Shown: positions 40,040 to 48,994, numbered from the stretch's first letter. The stretch: 64,000 bases of DNA from Glycocaulis sp050485565 (GCF_050485565.1 NZ_JBJHBQ010000001.1:186001-250000), one strand, 5' to 3'. Translations and numbers: made by a program. Notes: generated by a model not told the origin, from the sequence alone.

Positions 40040-42955
40040 ATGGCTTGCAATCATTTGAGGATCTGGGCGCTGAGCCTTGCGCTGCTGGCCGCGCCGTCCA
40101 GCCTGGCGCAGGATACACCGCCGCTGGCACCATCGATCACCGAACCGGACGCCCGCGCCCTTATCGAGGCCGCTGAAGCGATCGACATGGAGCAGGACCC
40201 TGCCGGTGCCCGCGCGGCCTGGGAAGCAGCCTACGATACCGCCCTGACGCTGGGCGATGTGGACGCGACCGACCGCGCCGCGATCATCAACCAGCTGGGA
40301 TCGGCCATCTTCTATGCGGGCGGTCGCGAGGAAGCGCTGGGCCTGTTCCGGGAGGCGGCGGACATTTTTGCTGAAGCCGGCCCCGACCATGCAGAAGCGC
40401 TCGAACAGTCGCTGGGCAATGTCGCCTCGATACTGGCAAGCCTTGGCAGGCTCGCCGAGGCCGAACAGGTGCAGCGCGAGGTGATGGAGATACGCCGCAC
40501 GCTCTACCCCGAAATGCATGTCCAGATCGCCCGTTCCTATTTCGAGCTGGGCTCGGTGCTGAATGCGCGCGGCGAGCTGGACGAGGCCGCCAGCCTAGTT
40601 GAGCGCTCGCTGGACATCCGCCGCGAGGTTCTGGAGCCCGGCCATCCCCATATCGCGATGACGCAGGTCAGCCTCGCGGCCATTCTGACCCGGGCCTACC
40701 GCCATGCCGAAGCGGCAGAGCTGTCGCGGGATGCTGCCGAGCAGCTGGAAGCCAATTTGCCGCCCGGCCATCCCTTTATCAGCTTCGCCCGGTCCAGCTA
40801 TGCGGGCGCGCTCAATGCCTGGGGCCGGTACGAGGCGGCTGAACCCCTGCTACGGCGCATTCTTGACGAGCGCAGGGCGAGCCTTGGCGAGGCCCACCCG
40901 CAAGTGGCCGATACGCTGAACAATCTGGGCGTTGCCCTCTACGCACAGGGGCGCGAGGCGGAGGCCCGCCCGCTCTTCCTGGCTGCGCGGGACATTTACC
41001 GCACCGCAGCCGGGGCGACATCGGTCGAGGCGGCACGCATGCAGATGAATGCCGCCGACGCGGCCATGGCGACAGGCGATCTTGGCGCGGCGCGCGCCGA
41101 ATGGCTCGATACGCTGAGCGTGTTTGAAGAAACAGGCACGGCGGGTCCGGACCGGATACGGGTGCTGGCCGAGCTGGCGGCGCTGGAAGCGCTGAGCGGG
41201 AACGCACCGGCTGGCCGGCAGCGTCTGGGAGAGGCGCACGCGCTGGCCGTGTCCTACCTGCCCGAAGGACATGCGCGCCGCCATGAGCTTACGATCGACG
41301 ATGTATGGATTGGCGCTATCAATGGTCGTGCGATGCGCGCCGTGCCGCACCATGTGGACGACGCCGTGATGGCGCTCGCGGCCGAGCTGGACCTGGTGGA
41401 TGTTGATGCCGCGCGCGACATGGCGCGCAGCCGTCAGCGGGCTTTCCGGCGTGCACTGGACATAGCCATGGCCGCAACCGACCGCGAGGCGGCGTTCCGC
41501 TATATGCAGCTGGTTCAAACAACCGGGCTGGCGCTGGCCGCCGAGGCAACCGCCCTGCGCGGGCGCGCCGGGGAGGACACCGCCGCCAGCCAGGTCCGCC
41601 AACGCCAGGATGGCTGGCGCGCCCTGCGCCGGGCCGAGGACCATTATATCAGCCTGCTGGCCGCCAGTGATACGCCGGACCCGTCTGCAATCGCCGACGC
41701 ACGGCGGGCCTATGAGAGCGCCCGCGAAGAGCTGGCTGCGATGGCCGGGGCCAGCGATGCGCGGACCGGCACGGCGCTGGTCAGCCTCGACGCCGTACGG
41801 GGCGCGCTTCAACGGCAAGAGAATGTGATCGCGTTTGCTTTCACCGAAGGGGGCGGGGTGGTTCTGCGTATCGGCCCTGACGGCGCGGAAATCGACCGGC
41901 TGGCCATCAGCCGCGATGAGGCACAATCTGCAGTCACCCGCCTGCGTGCGGCGCTGGAGGCCGGGCCGTCCGCCAGCCTCTCGCGCGCCTTCCCCGCCGC
42001 GCCCGCACACCAGCTCCATGAGGGCGTCTTCACGCCGCGTGTGAGAGCCGGGATCGAAGCGGGCAGCAGGCTTTTCATCCTTGCGGACGGACCCTACCGC
42101 TCCATTCCGTTCGAGGTATTGCTGACCACCGCATACACCGCGCCGATGGACAGCGATGAGGCATTGCGCGGCGCGCCCTGGCTGATCCGTGACCATGGCC
42201 TTGCCACGCTGGCCTCGCTGTCCAGCTTCATCACACGCGAACACGCCCCGTCCCGGCCGCCTTACCTGATCGGTTTTGGCGCTCCGGTATTCGAGGGCGA
42301 ACCGGACGCGGCGCCGGTGGCACTGGCCGCGCTGTTGCGCAGTGGCAGCGACGGCCTGCGGGCGCTTTCCGCGTTGCCGCCCCTGCCGGGGACGCGCGCT
42401 GAGCTGGAAGAGCTGGCCTTGCTGTTCGGGCCGGAGCGTTCCGATGTGCGTCTGGGGATGTGGGCCACCGAGACGGCGGTGAAGACGGCTGATCTGGACC
42501 GGGCCAGCGTACTGGTCTTCGCCACGCACGGCCTTCTGCCGGGAGCCCTGGAAACCGTGTCCGAACCGGCACTGGCCTTTACCCCGCCCGCACAGCCCGG
42601 CCCGTTTGATGACGGCCTGCTGACCGCATCGGAGATAGCGCAGCTGCAGCTGCAGGCGGACTGGGTTGTCCTATCAGCGTGCAACACGTTTGCCGCCGAT
42701 GGCATCTCGCGCGCGCCGGACCGGCTGGCGCAAGCCTTCCTGTACGCCGGTGCGCGCAGCCTGCTGGTGTCGCACTGGGCCGTGCGCGACGATGTGGCGG
42801 CGATCATAACCGCCGAAACAGCCCGCCGCGCGCTGGCCGGCGAGAGCCGCGCGGAGGCTTTCCGCAATGCGGTGCTGGGCGTGATGGATGATCCTGCCAT
42901 ACCCGGCGGTGCCCATCCGGGCGTCTGGGGGCCGTTCGCCCTGATTGGCCAGTGA
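40040..42955 (+). CDS. Secreted full-length TPR-CHAT protein
   Basis: 971 residues from the ATG at 40040, with GGGGAGG about 9 bases upstream. Signal peptide about 1-24 (ending LAQ). TPRs of kinesin-light-chain type occupy about 60-390, a helical linker about 400-560, and the CHAT domain about 600-971. Catalytic residues His830 (ATHGL) and Cys881 (LSACNTF) are present, followed by LAQAFLYAGARSLLVSHWAVRDD. It is the fused counterpart of the 34328/36342 pair. It stands alone as a transcription unit with its own copy of the shared motif. Its stop is 7 bases from the convergent lipoprotein gene. By analogy TPRs bind a trigger and the CHAT domain cuts a target; neither is known here. Confidence 0.92.
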   Translation: MACNHLRIWALSLALLAAPSSLAQDTPPLAPSITEPDARALIEAAEAIDMEQDPAGARAAWEAAYDTALTLGDVDATDRAAIINQLGSAIFYAGGREEALGLFREAADIFAEAGPDHAEALEQSLGNVASILASLGRLAEAEQVQREVMEIRRTLYPEMHVQIARSYFELGSVLNARGELDEAASLVERSLDIRREVLEPGHPHIAMTQVSLAAILTRAYRHAEAAELSRDAAEQLEANLPPGHPFISFARSSYAGALNAWGRYEAAEPLLRRILDERRASLGEAHPQVADTLNNLGVALYAQGREAEARPLFLAARDIYRTAAGATSVEAARMQMNAADAAMATGDLGAARAEWLDTLSVFEETGTAGPDRIRVLAELAALEALSGNAPAGRQRLGEAHALAVSYLPEGHARRHELTIDDVWIGAINGRAMRAVPHHVDDAVMALAAELDLVDVDAARDMARSRQRAFRRALDIAMAATDREAAFRYMQLVQTTGLALAAEATALRGRAGEDTAASQVRQRQDGWRALRRAEDHYISLLAASDTPDPSAIADARRAYESAREELAAMAGASDARTGTALVSLDAVRGALQRQENVIAFAFTEGGGVVLRIGPDGAEIDRLAISRDEAQSAVTRLRAALEAGPSASLSRAFPAAPAHQLHEGVFTPRVRAGIEAGSRLFILADGPYRSIPFEVLLTTAYTAPMDSDEALRGAPWLIRDHGLATLASLSSFITREHAPSRPPYLIGFGAPVFEGEPDAAPVALAALLRSGSDGLRALSALPPLPGTRAELEELALLFGPERSDVRLGMWATETAVKTADLDRASVLVFATHGLLPGALETVSEPALAFTPPAQPGPFDDGLLTASEIAQLQLQADWVVLSACNTFAADGISRAPDRLAQAFLYAGARSLLVSHWAVRDDVAAIITAETARRALAGESRAEAFRNAVLGVMDDPAIPGGAHPGVWGPFALIGQ

Positions 42956-42962
42956 CGCGATG

Positions 42963-43550
42963 TCAGTTGGTTATGAGGTAATAGGGGATCTGGGCGCCAG
43001 TCAGGTTCGTGATCTCGATGATGAAGGGTTCCGACCAGACCGGCACCCACTGGCAACTGACAGGGGCCGGGCCGGTCAGCGTCTCGCATACCGGCTCGCC
43101 GGACGCGCGCCGGATGGACAGGCGCAGCGTGCCCGGCCCGCGTGTCTGCAGCGAAACGCGCGCTATGCGGCCCGAATGGAAGCTGTCACGCAGGACGGCG
43201 GCCTCCGCGCTGGCAAGCACGCCATTGCGATAGGCCGGACCGGCGATGCGCCCGCGCGCGGGCGGCACGCTCTCACCCAGCTCTGCTGCTCGGGCAAACC
43301 AGCGCCCGGCCAGATCAGCTTCGCCCTCGGCGGGGCGTGCGCCGCTGGATTCCAGGAGGGTCGCCGCCGCCAGCAGGGCCGGGCCATCGCTCTCCGCCTC
43401 GCCGCGAAAGCCGATATCGAGCGCGGCGAGAATCTGGCCATCCGGCTCGGCAACAGCGGACAGGACGGGCGCCGCTTGCTGCGATGCACAGCCGGTAAAG
43501 GCGGACAGGACAATTGCCGCCGCCGCGAGGGCGCAGAGATGCTGGCGCAT
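42963..43550 (-). CDS. Small lipoprotein with C-terminal paired-cysteine domain
   Basis: 195 residues from the ATG at 43550 (AAGAAGG upstream); a TTG at 43568 preceded by GGAG would add MKKAPT and is possible. The signal peptide ends at FTGC, so it is a lipoprotein. A helical middle (about 40-120) leads to a C-terminal beta-rich domain with Cys155 and Cys166, QWVPVW, IIEITNLTG and YYLITN. This is the same pattern, with the same 10-residue cysteine spacing, as the end of the exported protein at 29942. It is divergent from the sensor kinase gene across 65 bases, and faces the TPR-CHAT gene. It could present a signal to the kinase (inference). Confidence 0.8.
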   Translation of the reverse strand: MRQHLCALAAAAIVLSAFTGCASQQAAPVLSAVAEPDGQILAALDIGFRGEAESDGPALLAAATLLESSGARPAEGEADLAGRWFARAAELGESVPPARGRIAGPAYRNGVLASAEAAVLRDSFHSGRIARVSLQTRGPGTLRLSIRRASGEPVCETLTGPAPVSCQWVPVWSEPFIIEITNLTGAQIPYYLITN

Positions 43551-43615
43551 CGTGGGAGCCTTCTTCAATGATCTCCGCCACCAGTCTAGACCAAACCCGG
43601 ACCCGCCCGAAAGGT

Positions 43616-44971
43616 ATGCATTTGCGTATCCTGCAATCCACGTTTGGACGCCTTGCCGCCCTTATCGCCACACTGGTCAGCCTGGCGGCGACGGCGGTGT
43701 TCCTGATTGCGTATTTCGCCTTCGCCTTCGTGTCCGACCAGACCTTGCGCCAGCTGGTGGATACCGACGCAGCAGGGCTGGTGGATATCTACTCCATTGA
43801 GGGCGAGGCAGGGCTGCGGCGGTCCTTGCAGGACCGGCTCGCCCTGCGCCCGCTGGAGGGCGAAGGCCCGGTCTATCTGCTGGCCGACCCGCAAGGTGAA
43901 CCGCTCGCGGGCAATCTGACCGGGTGGCCGGACGCGTTTTCACTCGATGCAAGCTGGGTAAGCGGCGTGTTTACGGTGGATGGGGAGGCGCTGCCCCTGC
44001 TGGGCCGGGCCTTCCTCATGCCACAGGATTTCCGCCTGTTCGTGGGCCGCTCCACGACCAGTCAGGCCGAGGCGCTGGCCCGGCTGCGCACGATCTTCAC
44101 TGCAGGCTTTCTCGTCACGCTCACCCTCGGCGTTGCTGCGGGCCTCGTTGCCGCTGGCTGGATCATGCGCCGGGTAGAACGCCTCAACCGCACCTGCCAG
44201 GCGGTGCGCGACGGAGCGATTGACCAGCGCGCGCCCGGCGCGGACGGGGCTGACGAGTTCGGCCTGCTCTCACGCAATATCAACGCCATGCTGGACCGGA
44301 TAGAGCGCCTGATAAGCGCGCAGCGCGACGTCTCCGACCTCACCGCGCACGAATTGCGTACACCCCTTGTGCGCATAGACCGCACGCTGGCGGAGGCGGG
44401 CCATGACCCTGAGCGGATCGAACAGGCCCGCGAGCAGGTCGCGGAGCTTGGCGAGCTCATCAACTCGCTCATGGACATTTCCGCCATCAGCGCGGAGATC
44501 GGCGATACGCGCGGTCTGGAAATGCTGGATCTCGCCGCCCTTGCGCGCTCGGTGACGCCGCTCTATGCCGATGTGGCAGGCGAGAAGGGGGCCAGCGTGA
44601 AGCTGGACGCGCCCCGCCCGGTGATGATGCGCGGCAGTCCGGCACAGCTGGGCCGGCTGATCGCCAATCTCGTAGACAACGCGGTGAAATTCCTGCCCGA
44701 AGGCGGAGAGGTGAAACTGATCGTGCGCGAAGGCCCGGTTCTGATTGTCGAGGATAACGGCCCCGGCGTGCCGCCTGACTGGCGCGAGCGCGTCTTCCTG
44801 CGCTTTGCCCGTATCAGCCATGGCGGCCCGCGCGGGCACGGGCTGGGCCTGTCCTTCGTCCACGCCGTCGTGCGCCGCCACGGCCTGACGGTTGATGTCG
44901 AGGATGCGCGGCCCGGCTCCGCAAGGCCCGGCGCACGCTTCATCGTCCGTCCGGCCGGTGATCCGGCATGA
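43616..44971 (+). CDS. Membrane sensor histidine kinase
   Basis: 451 residues taking the ATG at 43616; a TTG at 43622 has better spacing from AAAGG and differs only by two residues. Two membrane helices (about 10-38 and 165-185) bracket a periplasmic sensor loop of about 125 residues. A HAMP linker follows, then the H-box with His245 in TAHELRTPL, the N-box NLVDNAVKF, the G1 box DNGPGVP and the G2 box GHGLGLSF. No response-regulator gene is adjacent. The nearest is at 27467, outside the far end of the caspase/CHAT cluster; the pair may have been split apart by the cluster's genes. The stop overlaps the chrA start by four bases. Confidence 0.92.
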   Translation: MHLRILQSTFGRLAALIATLVSLAATAVFLIAYFAFAFVSDQTLRQLVDTDAAGLVDIYSIEGEAGLRRSLQDRLALRPLEGEGPVYLLADPQGEPLAGNLTGWPDAFSLDASWVSGVFTVDGEALPLLGRAFLMPQDFRLFVGRSTTSQAEALARLRTIFTAGFLVTLTLGVAAGLVAAGWIMRRVERLNRTCQAVRDGAIDQRAPGADGADEFGLLSRNINAMLDRIERLISAQRDVSDLTAHELRTPLVRIDRTLAEAGHDPERIEQAREQVAELGELINSLMDISAISAEIGDTRGLEMLDLAALARSVTPLYADVAGEKGASVKLDAPRPVMMRGSPAQLGRLIANLVDNAVKFLPEGGEVKLIVREGPVLIVEDNGPGVPPDWRERVFLRFARISHGGPRGHGLGLSFVHAVVRRHGLTVDVEDARPGSARPGARFIVRPAGDPA

Positions 44972-46269
44972 GCACGCCGCCCTCCCTTGCCAGTCTCGCC
45001 CGCCAGTTTGCCCGGATCGGTTTTCTGAGCTTTGGCGGCCCGGCCCCGCAGATCGCCATGCTGCATGACCTGGCTGTCGACCGGCAGGGCTGGATCAGTG
45101 ACCAGGAATTCCTGCGGGCGCTCAATGTCTGCCACCTTCTGCCTGGACCGGAAGCCATGCAGCTCGCCACCTGGATCGGCTGGCGCCTTGGCGGGGTACG
45201 CGGCGGGCTGATCGCCGGCGGTTTGTTCGTCCTGCCGGGCGTCATGGTGGTTTTCGCGCTATCGGCTCTCTACGCCTATGCGGCAGACCTGGCGCTGGTC
45301 AGCGCCGCGTTCACCGGCGTGCAGGCCGCCGTGCTGATCGTTCTGGCCAGCGCCGTCGCGCGCCTTGGACAGCGGACGCTGAAATCGGCCGGCAGCCTCG
45401 CCATTGCGGGCGGGGCGTTTCTGGGCCTGCTGTTTGGTCTGCCCTTCCCGGCCATTGTCGTGCTCGCGGGTCTGGCAGGGCTGTGGCTGACACCCAAAGC
45501 CGCCACGCCCGATCAACCCGAAGTGGTCTCAGACCCAGAAAAGCCAGACCAGATCAGGCGTAGCACGATCACCCTCCTGTCATGGCTGGCACTGTGGCTG
45601 GCCCCGCTGGCGCTGGTATTTGTGCTGCTGGGCGGTGAGCATCGCCTGACCGAGATCACGTCCTTCTTCTCCTGGCTGGCGATTGTCAGCTTTGGCGGGG
45701 CCTATGCGGTGCTGGCCTTCATGGCGCAGGCGGGCGTGGAGCAATATGGCTGGCTGAGCGCGGGCGAGATGGCCGACGGCCTGGCTCTGGCCGAGTCCAC
45801 CCCCGGCCCGCTGATACTGGTGACCCAGTTCACCGGCTTCCTGGCGGCCTTTCGCGAAGCAGCGCCCTTCACGCCGCTGGTGGCGGGCCTGATGGGATCG
45901 CTGCTGACGGTCTGGGCGGTGTTTGCACCCTCTTTCATGGCAATTTTCACGCTCGCGCCATGGATGGAGCGGCTGAACCGGGTGCACACCCTGCAAAGCG
46001 CCCTGAACGGTATTTCCAGCGCCGTTGTGGGGGTGATTGCCAGCCTGGCAGTCTGGTTTGCCACGCAGGTGATGTTTGGCGTGACCGGAGAGATCGGCTT
46101 TGGGCCTTTCCGGCTGATCACGCTTGATCCGGCCAGCATCAATCTGGCGGTTCTCGCTATTGCGGGCGTGTGCGCGGTACTGGCCTTCGCCTTCAAACGG
46201 GGCGTGATGACGCTGGTCGCGGCGGGGCTGGCCATGGGCCTCGCCCTGCCGCTTGCAGGCATTGTCTAG
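44968..46269 (+). CDS. chrA: ChrA-family chromate-type transporter
   Basis: 433 residues, two homologous halves of about 5-6 membrane helices each. The family motif FLSFGGPAPQIAMLHDLAVD near the N terminus (20-40) and the second half's IVSFGGAYAVLAFMAQ are typical, with LAESTPGPLILVTQFTGFLAA as the long-chain signature. It should export oxyanions such as chromate or sulfate by proton antiport. ATGA overlap with the kinase gene indicates translational coupling, so it may be under the kinase operon's promoter by position only. Its stop shares CTAG with the stop of the convergent MFS gene. Confidence 0.92.
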   Translation: MSTPPSLASLARQFARIGFLSFGGPAPQIAMLHDLAVDRQGWISDQEFLRALNVCHLLPGPEAMQLATWIGWRLGGVRGGLIAGGLFVLPGVMVVFALSALYAYAADLALVSAAFTGVQAAVLIVLASAVARLGQRTLKSAGSLAIAGGAFLGLLFGLPFPAIVVLAGLAGLWLTPKAATPDQPEVVSDPEKPDQIRRSTITLLSWLALWLAPLALVFVLLGGEHRLTEITSFFSWLAIVSFGGAYAVLAFMAQAGVEQYGWLSAGEMADGLALAESTPGPLILVTQFTGFLAAFREAAPFTPLVAGLMGSLLTVWAVFAPSFMAIFTLAPWMERLNRVHTLQSALNGISSAVVGVIASLAVWFATQVMFGVTGEIGFGPFRLITLDPASINLAVLAIAGVCAVLAFAFKRGVMTLVAAGLAMGLALPLAGIV

Positions 46270-47612
46270 GCTACCACCTCGTCTTTGAGCGTCCTCGCTG
46301 CAAGGAAGAAGGCGATGGAGGCGATGCCGCCCACCCCGCCGAATGTCACCATCGACCAGCGTATCCCTTCAGCCGCGCCCATGGTCTGGGCGAAGATGTC
46401 GCTGAACGTGCCGACCAGAAGCGGGCCAAGCCCGAGACCGATCAGATTGATGATGAAGAGCAGCACCGCCGCTGCCGTCGCCCGCGTCTGCGGATGCACA
46501 AGGCTCTGCGCGCTGGCAAAGATCGGCCCGTACCAGATCGCACCGGCAAAGACCGGAATGGCGAGGAACAGGAAGGACAGCGCCACATTGTCTACCAGCA
46601 TGGCGGCGATGAAAGGGATCACCGTGACGAGGCCCGCAATCGCCGGCACGGTGGCGTAGCCGGACACATTCTTGCGCGCCGCCCGGTCGGCCAGCACACC
46701 GCCAAGGAAGGTGCCTGCCGCGCCGCATATCCCGATGATGAGGCCAAGCGCGGTGCCGACAAAGCCTATGGGGCCGAAGCTGACGCCGATCATCTCGTTG
46801 ACGCTGACCGCCATGGCGGTCAGGCCCTCGCCGTGATTGCGCAGATAGAAGGAGCCATAGAAGGCGATATGGCCGTAGCCGACCATCGCGCTTAAAGCTG
46901 CGCCGATGGAAATCCACCAGAAGGATTTTTTCGATTTCAGCTCCTTGAGAGCATCCCCGAAGCTTGGTCCCTTGACCGGGACGACCTTCTTCTCCAGCCC
47001 CCGGCGCGGTTCGGGCAGGGTGAGGAAGGTTATAACCGCCAGAATGATGCCCGGCGCTCCGGCCACGAAGAAGGCGACGCGCCAGCCCCAGACATCGGCA
47101 ATCAGCCCGCCAAGCGCCATGCCGGCCAGCGATCCCAGCGGAATGCCCATAGAGTAGATGGCCAGCGCAGAGGCGCGTTCTTCCTTGGGCGTATAGTCCG
47201 TGATCAGCGAGTGAGCGGGCGGTGAACACCCGGCTTCGCCCACGCCGACGCCAATACGTGCCAGCAATAGCTGGGTGAAGTTGGCCGCCAGTCCGCAGGC
47301 AATGGTGAAGGCGCTCCACACGGCGACCGCGACCGAGATGATCTTCACCCGGTCGGCCTTTTCGGCGTAGCGCGCAATCGGGATGCCGAGAACGGTGTAG
47401 AACAGGGCAAAAGCCAGGCCGGTAAGCATGCCCAGCTGCCAGTCAGCCAGCCCCAGCTCGAGCTTTATCGGCTCGGCGAGGATGTTGACGATCTGCCGGT
47501 CGAGAAAATTGAAAATGTAGATGACAAGCAGCATGCCGACGGCATAGCGGCGCGCGCTGGGCGCAAGCGGCTGGGTCACCGGGATACCCGGTGGCGGGCT
47601 GGCAATGGCCAA
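46266..47612 (-). CDS. MFS transporter (spinster-like)
   Basis: 448 residues from a TTG at 47612 with AGGGGAGG 7 bases upstream; the longer frame to 47633 begins inside that ribosome site. Twelve membrane helices with MFS motif A-like RYAEKADR between helices 2 and 3. NFLDRQIVNILAEPIK in helix 1 is typical of the spinster-like branch, which carries lipids, sugars or aromatic compounds. Substrate unknown. It shares its last four bases (CTAG) with the convergent chrA gene. The next gene upstream, the paraoxonase-like gene, is in the same direction with a 98-base gap. Confidence 0.9.
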   Translation of the reverse strand: MAIASPPPGIPVTQPLAPSARRYAVGMLLVIYIFNFLDRQIVNILAEPIKLELGLADWQLGMLTGLAFALFYTVLGIPIARYAEKADRVKIISVAVAVWSAFTIACGLAANFTQLLLARIGVGVGEAGCSPPAHSLITDYTPKEERASALAIYSMGIPLGSLAGMALGGLIADVWGWRVAFFVAGAPGIILAVITFLTLPEPRRGLEKKVVPVKGPSFGDALKELKSKKSFWWISIGAALSAMVGYGHIAFYGSFYLRNHGEGLTAMAVSVNEMIGVSFGPIGFVGTALGLIIGICGAAGTFLGGVLADRAARKNVSGYATVPAIAGLVTVIPFIAAMLVDNVALSFLFLAIPVFAGAIWYGPIFASAQSLVHPQTRATAAAVLLFIINLIGLGLGPLLVGTFSDIFAQTMGAAEGIRWSMVTFGGVGGIASIAFFLAARTLKDEVVA

Positions 47613-47710
47613 GGCAGATCCTCCCCTGTTCAAAACGCGGGCTTTGCCCGTCTGTCAAAAGAAGAGGTTAGAGCGCGTTTGCCCCATGTGAAGCCCAATT
47701 CAGCAAACTA

Positions 47711-48754
47711 TCAGCCCCGCGGACAGATCAGCACATTGGCATCAAACACGGCGCCCACAACGAACTGATAGCCGAAGGGCGCGCCGACACTCGATCCGCT
47801 CAGCTCCTCGCCATGGGTGTAGAGCACGGTCACGACCTGACCGGTTTCGGGATCGACCCGGATGACATGGGAGGGTGCCAGCGCGGCTTCGTCCTCGGCA
47901 TGGGCCAGGAAGTCGAACACGCGCGGATGGGCGCCGATCCACAAATCCCCGCTTTCATCGATCTCGATATTGTCCGCGCCGGTACGCACCGGGATGGAGC
48001 GGCGATGACGCAGCCGGCCGGTTTCCACATCCCGTTCAAAGACATTCACGCGGCGGCCCAGAAACTCGGCCACGTAGAGCGTTTCACCGTCAGCCGAGAT
48101 ATTGATGCCGTTGGCGTAGATCATGCCATCAGCGGCAATGCGGCCGGCCTCGCCGTCAAAATAGCTGACACCGGCCAGCGGCAGGCCGAAATAGGCTTCC
48201 AGCTGCTGCATGATACCTGACTGGTAGCGTGAATCGTTGGTGGCGTAGAACTGGCGCGGACCCACGGCGACAAGATCATTGGGCGAGGAGAGTTCGGGAT
48301 AGGCAATCGTCTCGGCATGGAAGAGACGCCACTCATCATCAATGTCGAATATCTCGACCGTGTGCCCGCCCGCCAGCGGATGATTGATGACAAAAAGGCG
48401 CTGGGCGCCGTCCTCGCCAATATAAAGACTGATCCCGTGCGGCTGGAAATCGTCCGGCCCGTCGACGCTCGCATAGCGCAGGGTCTGGAACGGATCGGCG
48501 ATATCAAACGTCCAGATACCGCCCGCTTCCGGGTTGGCAGAGCGCCGGTCCGCCGCTGACACAAAGACGATGCCCGACTGGGGATGAATGGTCACATCCT
48601 CGGTGCCGGGCGCGATCTCCAGGCTCTCGCAACGCTCGGCCAGACGCGGCTCGTAAGGGGTGAGCATGCCCGATGCCGGCACGATCATGTAGGCGATGCG
48701 CGCCAGCGCGATCAGAACCACAAGGCCAATGGCGATGAGAATAACGCGGATCAT
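47711..48754 (-). CDS. Paraoxonase/arylesterase-like lactonase
   Basis: 347 residues. An N-terminal membrane helix (about 4-26), as in animal PON enzymes, then a six-bladed propeller. The PON-type motifs are visible: HGISLYIGEDG, SPNDLVAVGPRQFYATND, DGMIYANGINISADGETLYVAE and GADNIEIDESGDLWIGAHPR, which supply calcium ligands. PON-like enzymes hydrolyse lactones, including acyl-homoserine lactones, and aryl esters. The neighbour 240 bases upstream is an Ntn acylase in the same direction, so both could act on acylated lactones (inference). Strictosidine-synthase-like or SMP-30 proteins are the closest alternatives. Confidence 0.82.
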   Translation of the reverse strand: MIRVILIAIGLVVLIALARIAYMIVPASGMLTPYEPRLAERCESLEIAPGTEDVTIHPQSGIVFVSAADRRSANPEAGGIWTFDIADPFQTLRYASVDGPDDFQPHGISLYIGEDGAQRLFVINHPLAGGHTVEIFDIDDEWRLFHAETIAYPELSSPNDLVAVGPRQFYATNDSRYQSGIMQQLEAYFGLPLAGVSYFDGEAGRIAADGMIYANGINISADGETLYVAEFLGRRVNVFERDVETGRLRHRRSIPVRTGADNIEIDESGDLWIGAHPRVFDFLAHAEDEAALAPSHVIRVDPETGQVVTVLYTHGEELSGSSVGAPFGYQFVVGAVFDANVLICPRG

Positions 48755-48855
48755 GTGGAGCCCTCCCCGGTCATGTAGACGGTAAAGTTAACGCAAGGCA
48801 GGGGAGCTGTCTTGTGGGGAGTTTGGGTGGTACCCGTGCCTTTAAGGGAGATGTC

Positions 48856-48870
48856 CTCCCCCGTTTACGG
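48856..48870 (+). repeat. Truncated family B repeat fused to family A
   Basis: The first 15 bases of family B, CTCCCCCGTTTACGG, run straight into a family A copy whose first two bases they share. Such a chimera suggests that the two families recombine or insert into each other. Confidence 0.6.
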
Positions 48871-48948
48871 CGCGCAGCGCCGCAAGCGCGAATGCGCGCC
48901 CGCGACTTTTCGCGGAACATCGCAGCCCGGATGGGCTGCGGAACTAAA
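48869..48948. repeat. Family A structured intergenic repeat, second copy
   Basis: Matches 19368-19447 along its length. The GCA-loop hairpin, the CGCGA-CTTT-TCGCG hairpin and the GGAT-loop hairpin are all kept; the last stem is CGCAGCCC/GGGCTGCG here, with both arms changed relative to the other copy. Confidence 0.85.
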
Positions 48949-48994
48949 GAGACTGGGCACCGGCTTGCGCCGGTGAAACGCGGTAAGGAGAAAA

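Noticed and set aside
40850..42529. A 559-codon minus-strand frame opposite the TPR-CHAT gene.
   Set aside because: The plus strand has a complete TPR-CHAT protein with signal peptide and catalytic residues; the minus frame shows no domain.
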